Below, one piece after another: positions 49,396 to 60,332 of a stretch of DNA of 64,000 nt; the first letter of the stretch is position 1; each line of letters begins with the position of its first letter. The stretch is from positions 564,370-628,369 of the forward strand of contig JADCRB010000057.1 of NCBI GenBank assembly GCA_021464245.1, read 5' to 3'. The position numbers and the translations under genes were made by a program. The notes beneath the pieces were generated by a model. It saw only the letters and a list, made by a program, of their open reading frames with translations, did no database searches and was not told the origin of the DNA. This DNA is from Carallia brachiata. Lineage: Eukaryota > Streptophyta > Magnoliopsida > Malpighiales > Rhizophoraceae.

Positions 49396-51406
49396 TTAGA
49401 ATTCAAGATACAAAGTCACCTTCCTATGCATCTCAAATGGCAATGACAATCTCCAGTCCCTCCTTTTACGGCTTAAAGGTCTACCTTTGCTTTCAGGTTC
49501 CCTGTTTTCCTTCACATCCGCCAATTTCCATACACAATTCTGTGCTTCCATTTCAATTGACTCAAGAAAGAACACTCCATTTTGTTCTAGGCAACTGGAT
49601 CCCGAACCTTCCAAGTACGATACTCTCATGGGCATCTCCTTGAACCGAGACAAATCATCTGGCACATTCAGTAACCTCTCTGCACCAGGAGACGATACCT
49701 TCAAGACAACCAATGTTATCTTAAAGCATTTTCTTCTGGTATGAGGCAAACCTTAGTAGCATGATGATCAGAATTTTTATGAGAAGCATTGGAGAAGAAC
49801 GCCAATAATTACCTCTAAAGCCAAATTATCAGGTATTTCCCCAAGTTCTCCAACTTCATCTAATTTTTTCTTGTATTCCTGCAAGTAGCTCTCCAGCTCC
49901 TCCATCGTAGGGCACCCATATCTAAAACAAGACAACAATGAGGATCAAATTTGTGTGCATTTGGAGATAAATTTCCATCAACTGTGTGTACATTTGGAGA
50001 TAACACTTCCTTAAGTGTCACTACAAGTCTTATATCTATCTTCAAAAAGTACCATCTCCAAAGTAGTGTAACAACTACGGGTAACTATGGGTTATGCACT
50101 GCATTTTGATAAACATCCAAAAAATAGAGAGCAAACAAAGTGCTAGTCTAGTAAACTTGTCCATATAATATAATCATCATTTTGAGTTTGCATCTTTCTC
50201 CCATTTGGTAACTTGGGAAAATTGAGTTGTAGAGTTTACTTAAATTTTAGAATATACCTTCAATTAGGTTTACAGTAGGAAATAAGAACATGAACAAGTG
50301 CGATTCATCTGAACTCCGCCCCCTTCTTCTTAAAATGACAAGGGGAGAGAGGAACTCACTGGTTTGTCAGTTTATCAAGCCTCAGATAAATGTAACCACT
50401 AGGAGTAGTCTTGAAAGAGAAGAGTCTCATCTCATCGCCAAATTGCAACAAGACCTCGTAAGCCATAGAGAGAACCCGCTCGCCCCAAGGAACACCTTGC
50501 AGCACCACTCCCCCACCATCCCCACCGTCCCCCAGCTGCACACATGATTTATAAACCCGTAACATCAGCAAAGATGGAAATTGAACACAGATTAATTCAA
50601 TGGCAAAAGCAATAAAATCACTTCAGTAAGAATGAACACCTCACCTCAGGCTCCACCTCCTCCTCTTCTTCCCACCCATCTTCTTCCACCTCCTTCTCAT
50701 CTTTCCAAGAATCCATTTCTTCCTCTTCATACTTATCACCTGCAAGATCCAATTACACTTACAAAAACCAAAACTTGAACAAACAAACAATTTATTAACA
50801 TACCCAAAAGCAAAATCCAGTGACACCACCACTATAAGGGTAGCAGAATATTTCTATAACCCACATGAAAAACAAAAACAAAAAAGCTTTAAATCAACAA
50901 ACCCATATTCCCATATGGAATAAAGCTTCAAAACCAGAACTTTTGTCAAACATTTGGCCCAACCAACTTTAATCAACAATCCAAAGCTCTTCATCCCAAA
51001 AAAAAAAAAAAAGAATGTTCAAAAGAAAAAAAAGGGGCAACTTGCAGTCCAATAAACATAGCTAAAAAATTTTGAAAAAAGAAAAAAAAAAGGGAAATAG
51101 AGACTAACACTGAAGTTGGTCTTCTGGGCTGCTGCTATTTTCTCGATTCTTACCTCCAATAATGGAGCTGGCGCTGAAGAGCCGTTGTTTTCCAGGGAAA
51201 CCAAGGAAACGAGGAAAACAATGATAACGGAAAGGGTCGGCTGCTTGAGGAAATTTGTTAGCTTGGTTATGATTCTCGGTTGCTGTGCGGGCCAAGAACG
51301 AGGACAGCCCGCCGCCGCTTCTGCTCGTGCACGCAGTTGAGCAGTAGTGGCGACAGAAAAGGGTGCTGCTAGAGGTTAGCCGGTGGATCATCCGTCCTCT
51401 GGTCAT
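49396..51406 (-). CDS. RimP/UPF0090-like protein, organelle-targeted
   Basis: Five exons (51406-51109, 50739-50645, 50535-50360, 49921-49813, 49698-49396) join in frame to 326 residues. Residues 1 to about 100 are rich in R, S, T and A without acidic clusters, a mitochondrial or plastid presequence. Residues about 103-131 are a strongly acidic linker (EEEEMDSWKDEKEVEEDG). The rest matches bacterial ribosome maturation factor RimP: an N-terminal alpha/beta part (FSFKTTPSGYIYLRLDKL, CPTMEELESYLQEY), the signature ALEVSSPGAERLL, then an SH3-like C-terminal part ending VTLYLEF. Bacterial RimP helps assemble the 30S subunit; an equivalent role on organelle small subunits is inference. The ATG at MTRGRMIHR is preferred over upstream in-frame codons because those lie in low-complexity A/T sequence. 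No lesion is visible. Confidence 0.85.
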
Positions 51407-54186
51407 TTTTTTACCCTCTTTTTTCCAGGCAGCAGCTGCCGCTGCTGATAGTTTCAGGCAGGCGGTATTCGCTTCGGCGGATTCCGGCTTGTTCCTAATT
51501 CTAATTAAAAAAAAAAAAAAAACAGTGAAAAAAAGGAATATGTTTATTTCTAAAATTTTTGTAAAGGACAGCAAAATTAGCTGGAATTTATTTAGAGGTT
51601 TTTTTCTTCAAAAATTAAATATTAAAGGTGATAATAAAAGTAATTATTATTATTTAAATATACTTAATATTATTTTTAAATTTATTGTTATCATTTTTAA
51701 TTTCCAATGCTCCTCTGCTCAATGGCCTCTGCTCATATTCTCTACAACTTTTCCCTTAGTACAAAGACATTCCTACAATTTTTTTTTTTGTGTACTGTTC
51801 TATTTTTAAACAAAAATATGTATAAAATATTACCTGAATACAACTGATTATATTTAGTTTGTAACTGTATGTATTTCAAGTGCAATCAAAAATAAGAAGA
51901 AAAAATCATTGTCATTTCTTTGCACATAAAATTCAACTGGTTGCACATCAAATCCGCCTAATTGCACTCAGATAACATTTCAGATATTATTTTCTCTTGA
52001 AATATATTTTTTTCCTTTTTTTTTTTTGACATAAACATTCCTACAATCATGCGTGTTGTTTCGGATACACGCATACACCCGCAGATACACATGTTCCATA
52101 TTTTTCAGTCAAAAAAAAAAAATCATATTTTAAAACCATATAAAAAATAAAGATAAAAAATTCAAATATATGTGTTAATACTTCTAAATTATATATCATA
52201 CACATTTAAAATACATATATGACGTGTTTAATATGTAAATAAAATATTTTTAATTAATATGTCAGAAATATATTATACAAGTGTAAAATTAATTTTAAAA
52301 TTTTAAGAAATCATATACATAATATTTTTTTGAAACACATTAACAATTTGATAATAAAAAATAATCAATAAATATCAATTATGTTAATTTACTTTCCTAA
52401 ACATTATGTTATATGTATTATTTATATATAATATTCTCTTCAAATTTTTTAACAAAATACTAATTATAACACAAAATACTATCATGATCTGCATTATGTT
52501 GTGTCTTTGTTTGTGATTTTGTGCCATTGCATTAGAGGTCTATATATATTGTTTATTTAATAACAACAAAAATTGATTTTTTTCGTTTTAATTTACATTT
52601 TTATGACGTCTATGATTTGGAAGAAATTCATTTCGTTTAAACTTCCTCACTTTGTTGTTCAAGTTTTTTTAGACTAGTTAAAGTGAGGAAATGGATCAAA
52701 CTCTTAGATATCACCACATATTTTAAATTTAATGACCATGGACTACACGAAATAGTTGACCTCCTAAAAGCTAAGATTTCTCCTTCTTTTTCACCCATCT
52801 AGCAAGACGGGCGGATTTATATAAATTTGAGTAGAGGTTTTTTTTTTTTTTTTTATTGCTTCTCAAAATTTGAGTACAGGTAATTGCCTCCACTAAAACA
52901 TGCATATAATACTAAAAATTTGTATAAACTAGTCACCACCTTGCGTTATGCACAATATTTTCTTTTTTGATTTAGTGAAAAGGAACACAATGACCTTGAA
53001 AGTTAAAACTGCACTTCTTCAAAGTTAATCCATTGCTGTTCATATTAAAACGGAGGAAGATAACCCATCCCAACCCAAAGAAACATAGTACAGAAGAAGA
53101 GACACCCAAGCCAACCATAAACTAGATACATAAGCGCAAACGAAAACCCGAAATCCAATAAAGAAATAAAAAGAGAAAAAAATTATTCAAAGATTACACA
53201 ACATGCTTGGCAAGGAGAATGAATGGTAGCTGAGGCAGATGAGCGCAAAGAGATTTCTTTCTTTCCTTTTTTTTTTTTTTGGTTAACAAGGAGGACGAAG
53301 TCCAAAAAGAAAATTACGTAATTATAACTTTATGAAAAGAGACTTTCATTACATTATCTTTGAGAATATTCTGTAATCCTGTGAAAAGTTATCTTTACAA
53401 TCTAAACCTTGACTTTTATGACAAAATATAAGACATAAGTCAGTCTGTCACTTTATTCCTTTCTCTATAAACATGTACTAGTTGAATAGTCCAAAAAGAG
53501 ATTTCTTGTTCAATCAAAGATAAGACAACAGACTTGGTGAGAAGAATGAATCTAGGGACTGATGTTGGTGATTTTCTCAAATTTGATCTCAAAACTTCTC
53601 AGAAAAGTTAAAAATAAAATCGGCATCGACAAACCGTTTGCGCCGCGTAATTAATGAGCTAGTATGCCTTTCGTCTGTGTTTACTGGCCTTTGGAACTTT
53701 CACTTTTAGAACTGGAAGATATGAATGGAGTTGCTTCAAGTTTTAGGCAACTGTTTTTGTTAAAAAAGAGTGAATAGTTATTATACAGTTGTTGCTTGTT
53801 GCCTGCTCTACTTCGGCCTACATACGTTGGTGAGAGTATTACTTTTGAAATTGTGAGTGTAGCTTAGCACCACTAGCAATCAAAGGCTCAGTCGGCAAAT
53901 CTTAGCTAGGTAGAGTCTTATTTTGTAGGGAAAAAGTTAGTACTCAGATAAATTTTATGTAGAGAAAATGTTCATAACGTAACAAATTTTTAACTTTAAG
54001 TAATGATATTTATATTTTATATAATAAATTTTATCACTTTATTTTTTGTTACTTAAAGTTGACTGTTCGTTATATTATAGACAATTTTTGAACCATTTTC
54101 TCTGGCTCATTTTGTTATGAGTCAAGGTTTTTAATGCAGAGATTATCACCTGTATTACGAGTGAGCTTATGCTTTAAATTATGTAT
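51407..54186. other. AT-rich spacer upstream of the RimP-like gene
   Basis: The promoter of the RimP-like gene should lie within the first few hundred bases, but no clear TATA box was found. The remainder is AT-rich with homopolymer runs and no recognised gene. Confidence 0.4.
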
Positions 54187-54257
54187 CCCAAAGTAGGATT
54201 TTGAACCTGCAACCAGTCAGTTTATAGCCGATTATTCTACCACTGAGCTACTGAAAA
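54187..54257 (-). pseudogene. tRNA-like relic, possibly tRNA-Tyr-derived
   Basis: The minus strand reads TAGCTCAGTGGTAGAATAA (D-arm-like), then GGCTATAAACTG (anticodon-loop-like, ATA where GTA would be Tyr), then GCAGGTTCAAAATCCTAC (T-arm-like with one mismatch and an eight-base loop). The acceptor ends do not pair. It is probably a dead tRNA copy, perhaps of organelle origin, or part of a SINE. Confidence 0.4.
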
Positions 54258-54599
54258 TAACTCCCTTAAGGAAAGCGACTCTCGTTCTTTGCACCAACCT
54301 ATCACCGAGCAAAATTAGGATCGTCATTCTTTTTCACATACACCAGAAAAAAAGATTGCGATAGCAAGCCCCTCCCCGCCCGGAGATCCTCAAGGACAAG
54401 GGGTGTCGATCAACTATCCACTCTCAAGCTCCATTCCATATTGAAAAATGGATCTCCGCGCTTGTGTTGCCATTTCACAAAGTTGTGTTACAGGTTTCAG
54501 AATTCAGCACTCAATTTCTAATAAATTTTATCATCTCATGCTCTTGATGCACAATATCAGTACTAAGATGAAGTTTAGTTGCATTTTTTTTTTTTTTTG

Positions 54600-54956
54600 A
54601 AAGATAGAGACCAACTTATCGGAGCTTCTTTAACAAGCTTTGAATATGAATCAGATTCTCACATTATTATTTTTTGGCAAGCTAAAGATGTTCTAAGACC
54701 ATAGAAGCTTATAGGAATTTTTATTCTTATCAAGAGGTACCTTGATTCTCTTGCAAATTGTGTCTTCAAACATATTAGTAGGACTGTTAAGTTCACCGTT
54801 GATACTCTTACTTAAATGGTTGTAGAAAGAAATTCTGATTTTATCGTAAGATTATGAGTTTTTCTTTGTATCTTCTTTCTTTTGTGGATTCTCTCTAACC
54901 CTTTTGTCACATTTTCTTTCATTAATATATTTACTCTATTGATTCATCCAAAAAAA
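54600..54956 (+). mobile_element. 5'-truncated LINE 3' end with poly-A tail (candidate)
   Basis: The segment includes a stretch translating to YLDSLANCVFKHI, reminiscent of the RNase H end of plant L1 proteins (xxNSLADxxAKxA). It then runs through a T-rich 3' UTR (TTTCATTAATATATTTACT) to a poly-A tail at 54947-54960. No target duplication could be placed. Confidence 0.4.
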
Positions 54957-54960
54957 AAAA

Positions 54961-56755
54961 CACATAACTAGAATGCATTCATTATTTTTGTTTTAAATCC
55001 GCATTATATCCTAGATTCAACTTCAAAACAGAATAAACAATTGTCTCATGTTATCTCATTTATGTTATGCTTACAATAAACAACTGGAGTAGATATGATA
55101 TGCCAGAACTATTAATCGATTCCTGGTAACTGATTAATGCTAAAAGCGATTTTTCTTTGTTTCTTCTTAAGCATTTAAAAATAAATACAGAAGAGGGAAA
55201 GAAAAAGGGAATCCCTTTTTCGGGGGCTAAGGCATCCCACATTCCTCGAAATTATTAGGGAACCATAATAATGGAGATGCTCCAGCTCTCTTCTTTCAAG
55301 AATTTCTTGGAGTTGCTTAGCTCGAAACCAAATATGATCTGAATCATCATCAATTATCAAGATGACCACTGCTTTGCGACCAAGTAATATCGTAAATTAA
55401 TGTCATACACTATCTTAAGATAATAAGACTGCTAAAATCTAACATTTTTCTAGACTCCTTAGCATGAAAGTGTTGTGTAGGAAAGCCAGAAAGGCCAAAC
55501 TTCTTTCTCATCTGTTTTGTCGAAATTAATTGGTCAACTTGGACTTGGTTCATCCTTTACAGTTTAGGAGCTGAGATATATTTTCGTTATGGCTTTTCAA
55601 AGTCAGGTCGAGAAGATTATATAACTCAACCTTAAGAATTCCTAACATTATCTACTATTGGTTTCTTCGATATTGCATCGCAACAAAGGAATCAAAATAA
55701 AGAAATCCAGTAATAATACTCGAGATTATTTATAGTCATTTTAAGTTATTCATTTACTTTCCTAGCCTACTATCTTACTTTTACTTTTTTTTTTTTTTTT
55801 TGTGGCTATGTTTTTAACCCTTCAGTCATAAAGAAAAAGTCGGGTAGCAAACACGCTAGAAATGTTAAGGTGATATATTTAGTTCTGCCAAGACCTAATG
55901 AGTGGACTAAAAGATTCACAGGGAGATTATATTGTGTTTTTGAACTTTGATCTATAAGAAATAGAATGCATTCATTTTGTTGACAACATCGATCATTGAA
56001 TTTTTTTTTTTTTTATTGACAAGGGGAAAAGAATTCGGGGAATATATAGGTAGAGATAAGAATCAATAAAACTGTAAAAAGGAAACCAACTTATAGTCCT
56101 TTATACAAAATATTGGGTTTGGATATCCATATCCCAATTGCCCCACTTTTATTGCAAAAGGAAAATAGCTTTAAAAAACAAAGCCCCTCATAGATATGTT
56201 CCTTCTAAAGAATGTGAATCCAGCTGAGAGCTGACATATAAACATACAAGAACTTTAGCTTTTTGGGGTTCTTATTCTAACCCTCATCATTCATGTCAAG
56301 CAGCTGTACTCAAATCAAAATGCAGAATCTTGTCCGTTTGGAAATAGAGTATGAAGTTTACGAGAAAAAAAAAATTATTATTGTTGCGTAGCCCATAATC
56401 TAACGAGCCTCATGATAAAAAAAAAAGAACATATATAGCCAAATATTGGTCTGAGAATGAGACAATTGTTCATAAATCTATTCCTCTGGAACAGAGAGGT
56501 GAATTTTAGTACGAAGCCTGTAAAATTCACCTATGATTTCATCAATTTTGTCTTTCGTGATTTTACTCAATAGCTTATTCTCTTACTCAGAACTTCGAGC
56601 TTCAATTTTTTTTTTTTTTTTTGACATCGAGCTTCATTTATTTATCTATGCTCCTTATGAACATTTAACGAAGATGGGAATAGTATATTCAAGAAAAAAT
56701 TTATATGCAAAGGAACAAAACTGGCAGCAGATAAAAGGAACAAGAATAAAGGCGT
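54961..56755. other. AT-rich spacer before the gap
   Basis: No supported gene. Short open frames on the minus strand (55060-55369) have no recognised domain. Confidence 0.4.
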
Positions 56756-56956
56756 NNNNNNNNNNNNNNNNNNNNNNNNNNNNNNNNNNNNNNNNNNNNN
56801 NNNNNNNNNNNNNNNNNNNNNNNNNNNNNNNNNNNNNNNNNNNNNNNNNNNNNNNNNNNNNNNNNNNNNNNNNNNNNNNNNNNNNNNNNNNNNNNNNNNN
56901 NNNNNNNNNNNNNNNNNNNNNNNNNNNNNNNNNNNNNNNNNNNNNNNNNNNNNNNN
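56756..56956. other. Assembly gap, 201 N
   Basis: A run of unknown bases. It interrupts a copia gag remnant, so the missing DNA probably contains the rest of that repeat, and the true length may not be 201. Confidence 0.99.
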
Positions 56957-57356
56957 TCAATTCCAAAATTACCTTGTTGAACTTAGCCAGGAAATCTTGG
57001 ATGTGTGTTCTTTCTTTCATCTGGAGGGTGTAGAGGCGGTGTTTTAAATACACCCGGTTGGTCAGGGATTTTGTCATGTAGCGAGCCTCCAATTTGGACC
57101 ACAAACCATCTGGCGTGGTCTGATCTACCACTTCGCGTAAGACCTCATCTTAAAAGCACAGTAGTATTGTACTGAGTGCCTTCTTCATGATCTTCTCCTT
57201 CTCCTCCTTAGGCAACATCTCTGGCAATTCTTTCTCGCCTTTGAGTGTCTAATCTAGTCCTTGTTGCACTAATAAGGCCTATACCTCGATACGCCATATG
57301 TTGAAGTCATTTTTGCCATCAAATTTCTCCACGTCGTATTTTGATCTTTCTGACAT
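56957..57356 (-). pseudogene. Copia gag remnant with nonsense codons
   Basis: From an ATG at 57356 the frame reads MSERSKYDVEKFDGKNDF, a typical plant copia gag start. It continues through LPKEEKEKIMKKA, GLWSKLEARYMTKSLTNR and YLKHRLYTLQMKE to the gap. Three in-frame stops (TAG, TAG, TAA at about 57278, 57251 and 57150) interrupt it while the frame itself is kept. This is decay by substitution, unlike the indel pattern in the genes of this window. Confidence 0.88.
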
Positions 57357-57398
57357 CTTAGAATATTAGCAGTAATCAGTTGGGCTCTAACACCAGTT

Positions 57399-57990
57399 TG
57401 TTGTGATGTGGACCCGCTAGACCTTTAGATCTATAATGATTACTTAAGTGAAATAATAATTTAGTTGTAAAAATAAAACAAACACAAAAGTGAGAACACG
57501 AGAATTTACGTGGTTCGACTTATAGCTTACGTTCACAGGAAGACGATCAGAGAATATTTTATTATGAAATAATAAAAGATTTATAAGGTACACTCAATAT
57601 ACCTCACTACCCAGTACTTAGAAGCCAAATACACCCGAGATCAATCAACATTCACTGTTTCTCTCATAACAATTTGTATTTGTTTCTCTCCGGAATGCTT
57701 TTCGTTGTTTCATTGCAAGACCAATGACCCTTTGATAATTGCTTTCAACGGCTGGAGACATAAATGAATGTATGGTTCATGGCATCAATGCTATCCATAG
57801 CTCCCATCATCATTTATGTCCTCACGTGGGCCAAACAATTTGGCCGGCTATTGTTATCCATTGAACTGCCCGAGGCAAATAAAATGCCTTACATTTTAAC
57901 AGTCAACAGAATACTTGCCAGCAACTTCAAGGTCGCAGTTATTACCACAATCAACAAGCATCAGTACACATATCAACACAAACGTTAGAA
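57399..57990 (-). repeat. 5' LTR of the decayed copia element (outer end approximate)
   Basis: On the minus strand a degenerate primer-binding site TGGTGTTAGAGCC (57383-57395) sits between the gag start and an LTR end of CATCACAACA. The LTR therefore begins at about 57399 on the plus strand. It contains the ACACGAGAATTTACGTGGTT block often seen in plant LTRs. The outer end cannot be set without the second LTR. Confidence 0.6.
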
Positions 57991-58343
57991 TTGAATGAAC
58001 GAAACATACTCGCATACCGACCGTTGGCCTCCCCAACAATTATCCCATTCTTTGACTCCTCGTACTCAATCAAAATTAAATTTTAAAATTTTGAATATTT
58101 TATTATTTTTTATGTGAATCCCATGTGTGATATCACACCATCCACCTACTCTATCTGAAGATTCTGAACCCCCAATAATAATAGCTCTATAACGACATTT
58201 TTGAGTATTTTTAGAGGCACCACTCCAACTCTTTCAATGAAGTCCCATCCCAACTTGAATAGTTTTTGTTGCCATTATTTTGTAGAGATTCCATTCTTTG
58301 TCATAATACCCTTTATTTTTCATACGGATGTTGGTGCGTGAGG
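57991..58343. other. Upstream region of the SDR gene
   Basis: AT-rich sequence between the copia LTR and the SDR promoter, with no gene. Confidence 0.35.
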
Positions 58344-58350
58344 CTATAAA
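58344..58350 (+). promoter_or_regulatory. Likely TATA box of the SDR gene
   Basis: CTATAAA lies about 85 bp upstream of the ATG at 58433, a sensible distance. Confidence 0.45.
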
Positions 58351-60332
58351 CCCAATTTATAATTGGCAATGACGCACACAACCCCTGCATTGAGCCATTG
58401 ACCATCTCCGGTCTCAACCGAATAATAAAGCCATGGCACAAAGCCCTGACATTGTTGCAGCAAAGAGGTTAACTTTTACATTGCTCTTTCCTTGAACTGT
58501 TATATTGTGCAAGCAAGTGGCTTCTAATGGAATTGTGGTGACCTTAACATCCAAAGACGAGAAAAAGGGTCTTGAAGCTGTCCAAAAACTGAAAGACTCT
58601 TCTGGCTTTTCTGACGATCAAGTGGTTTTCCATCAACTCGATGTGACCGATCCTCACAGCATTGCATCTCCGGTAGATTTTATCCGATCCCACTTTGGAA
58701 AGCTTGAAATCCTTGTATGTTTATAGTTCATTAATTAATTTCTTGCGTTGCACTGTATTCTTTTCTAGCTCTTTTCATTTTTGTTTTGTTTTTGACGTAC
58801 CCACCTAGGCCTGCGCTCCTTTTATGGCTGTTAATTAAAGCGAATAATGGCAAAAGTGGACGTCTGTGCAGGTGAACAACGCAGGGATTATTGCAGCCTT
58901 TATACACGGTGATGCTTTTCAAAGGGTGGCTGAACTTGCTGCTACCGGTGGCCTGGTAAAATTTCTTCTGTGTCAGAGCTCCATTCTCTCTCTCTTCTCA
59001 CTCAACCTAAGACCTCCTGAATTTAGGAAGAACAAAAATTTGACTCAATACCGAGAAAAAATATTAAGTGAGATTTGTTGATTGGAAGTGAATTTTTAGA
59101 AAGTCAACATTGAAATAGTAATAAAATAATAACAAATTAATATAAATTTGGATAATTAAAATTTTAAAAAATAAAAAATATATAAACTATTAGATACTGT
59201 TAGATAAATTGTATAACTATCTTTTTATGATCTAAACTTATGCTGCACAATGATCAAGCCTTTTTTCAAAAAAAAGTCTATTAGCAACATTAATTTTAAG
59301 TGGGTACGATTCTAATCAAAACTGTAAGAACAATATTAGAAATGTTAAAAATTTCACTTAAATTTATTTTTTTAATGACATGGTGAACTTCATTTTGTAA
59401 TTGTTATACATCTTACAAATTGCAAGAAGTTGGAGTTAATCCAGATTCTTACATCAGTTAAAGCAGAAGTTAAATAGTTGATTAATGTTGTTATATGTTA
59501 TCAGTAATTGATTAGGAATGAAAGTGGTATGAATAACTTTGAGTGTCTGAGTTTATTGTATGAATAATAGATCGATTATATGATGTGATTGGTCGACAAT
59601 ATTAGTATCCATATATTTCTGGGGTTTTGTAATTAATAATTAGTGAGATTGGTTTATATATATATATTTTCCGGTAAAATGTTTGATCGATGTTATTAGT
59701 CTCCATATTATAATTTATGAAGGGAAAAATTATCTAGCATACATGATAAAAGTAGTCATAAGGTTGGTACGGAAGATTTAGAACAATAGATCGCAAAAAA
59801 TATTTTAAATTAAAAAAATAAAAACAGATAAATTATTAAATTAATTGTATATCTTCGCATGCTGTACATGTACTTACCTAATCTTGTCTTATTATAATAT
59901 TTTTCTCATTGTAGCCCGATGGAAAACACATTAATTGGAGCAAAACAACAACTCAAAATTTCGACATGGCACAAGAATGCATAGAAACGAACTACTATGG
60001 TACAAGAAGAATGACTGAAGCGCTTGTTTCCCTCCTTGAATTATCCGATTCACCAAGGATTGTAAATATTCTTCCACTTCGGGACTGTTGCAGGTACATC
60101 ATTCCATTCATCTATCTGATCTTTGAGTTGGTTTAAAATTTTGCTACCCACTTTCTTAAAAATGCAAACTAATAACAGATTAATCTAAACTTAGATCTAT
60201 GTGTGCGTGTGTGAGAAACTGTGCCATGTTTATTAAAAAGGCAACTTCTTGATAACAATTTCTTAGGGTTTAATACAAATTTGTCACAATTTCATTTATT
60301 GGATTTATGGTCATAGTTCTCCTAGGCATAGT

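Noticed and set aside
55060..55369. Minus-strand frames with LQEILERRELEHLHYYG
   Set aside because: Hints of a helical protein but no family match, short, and no supporting exons.
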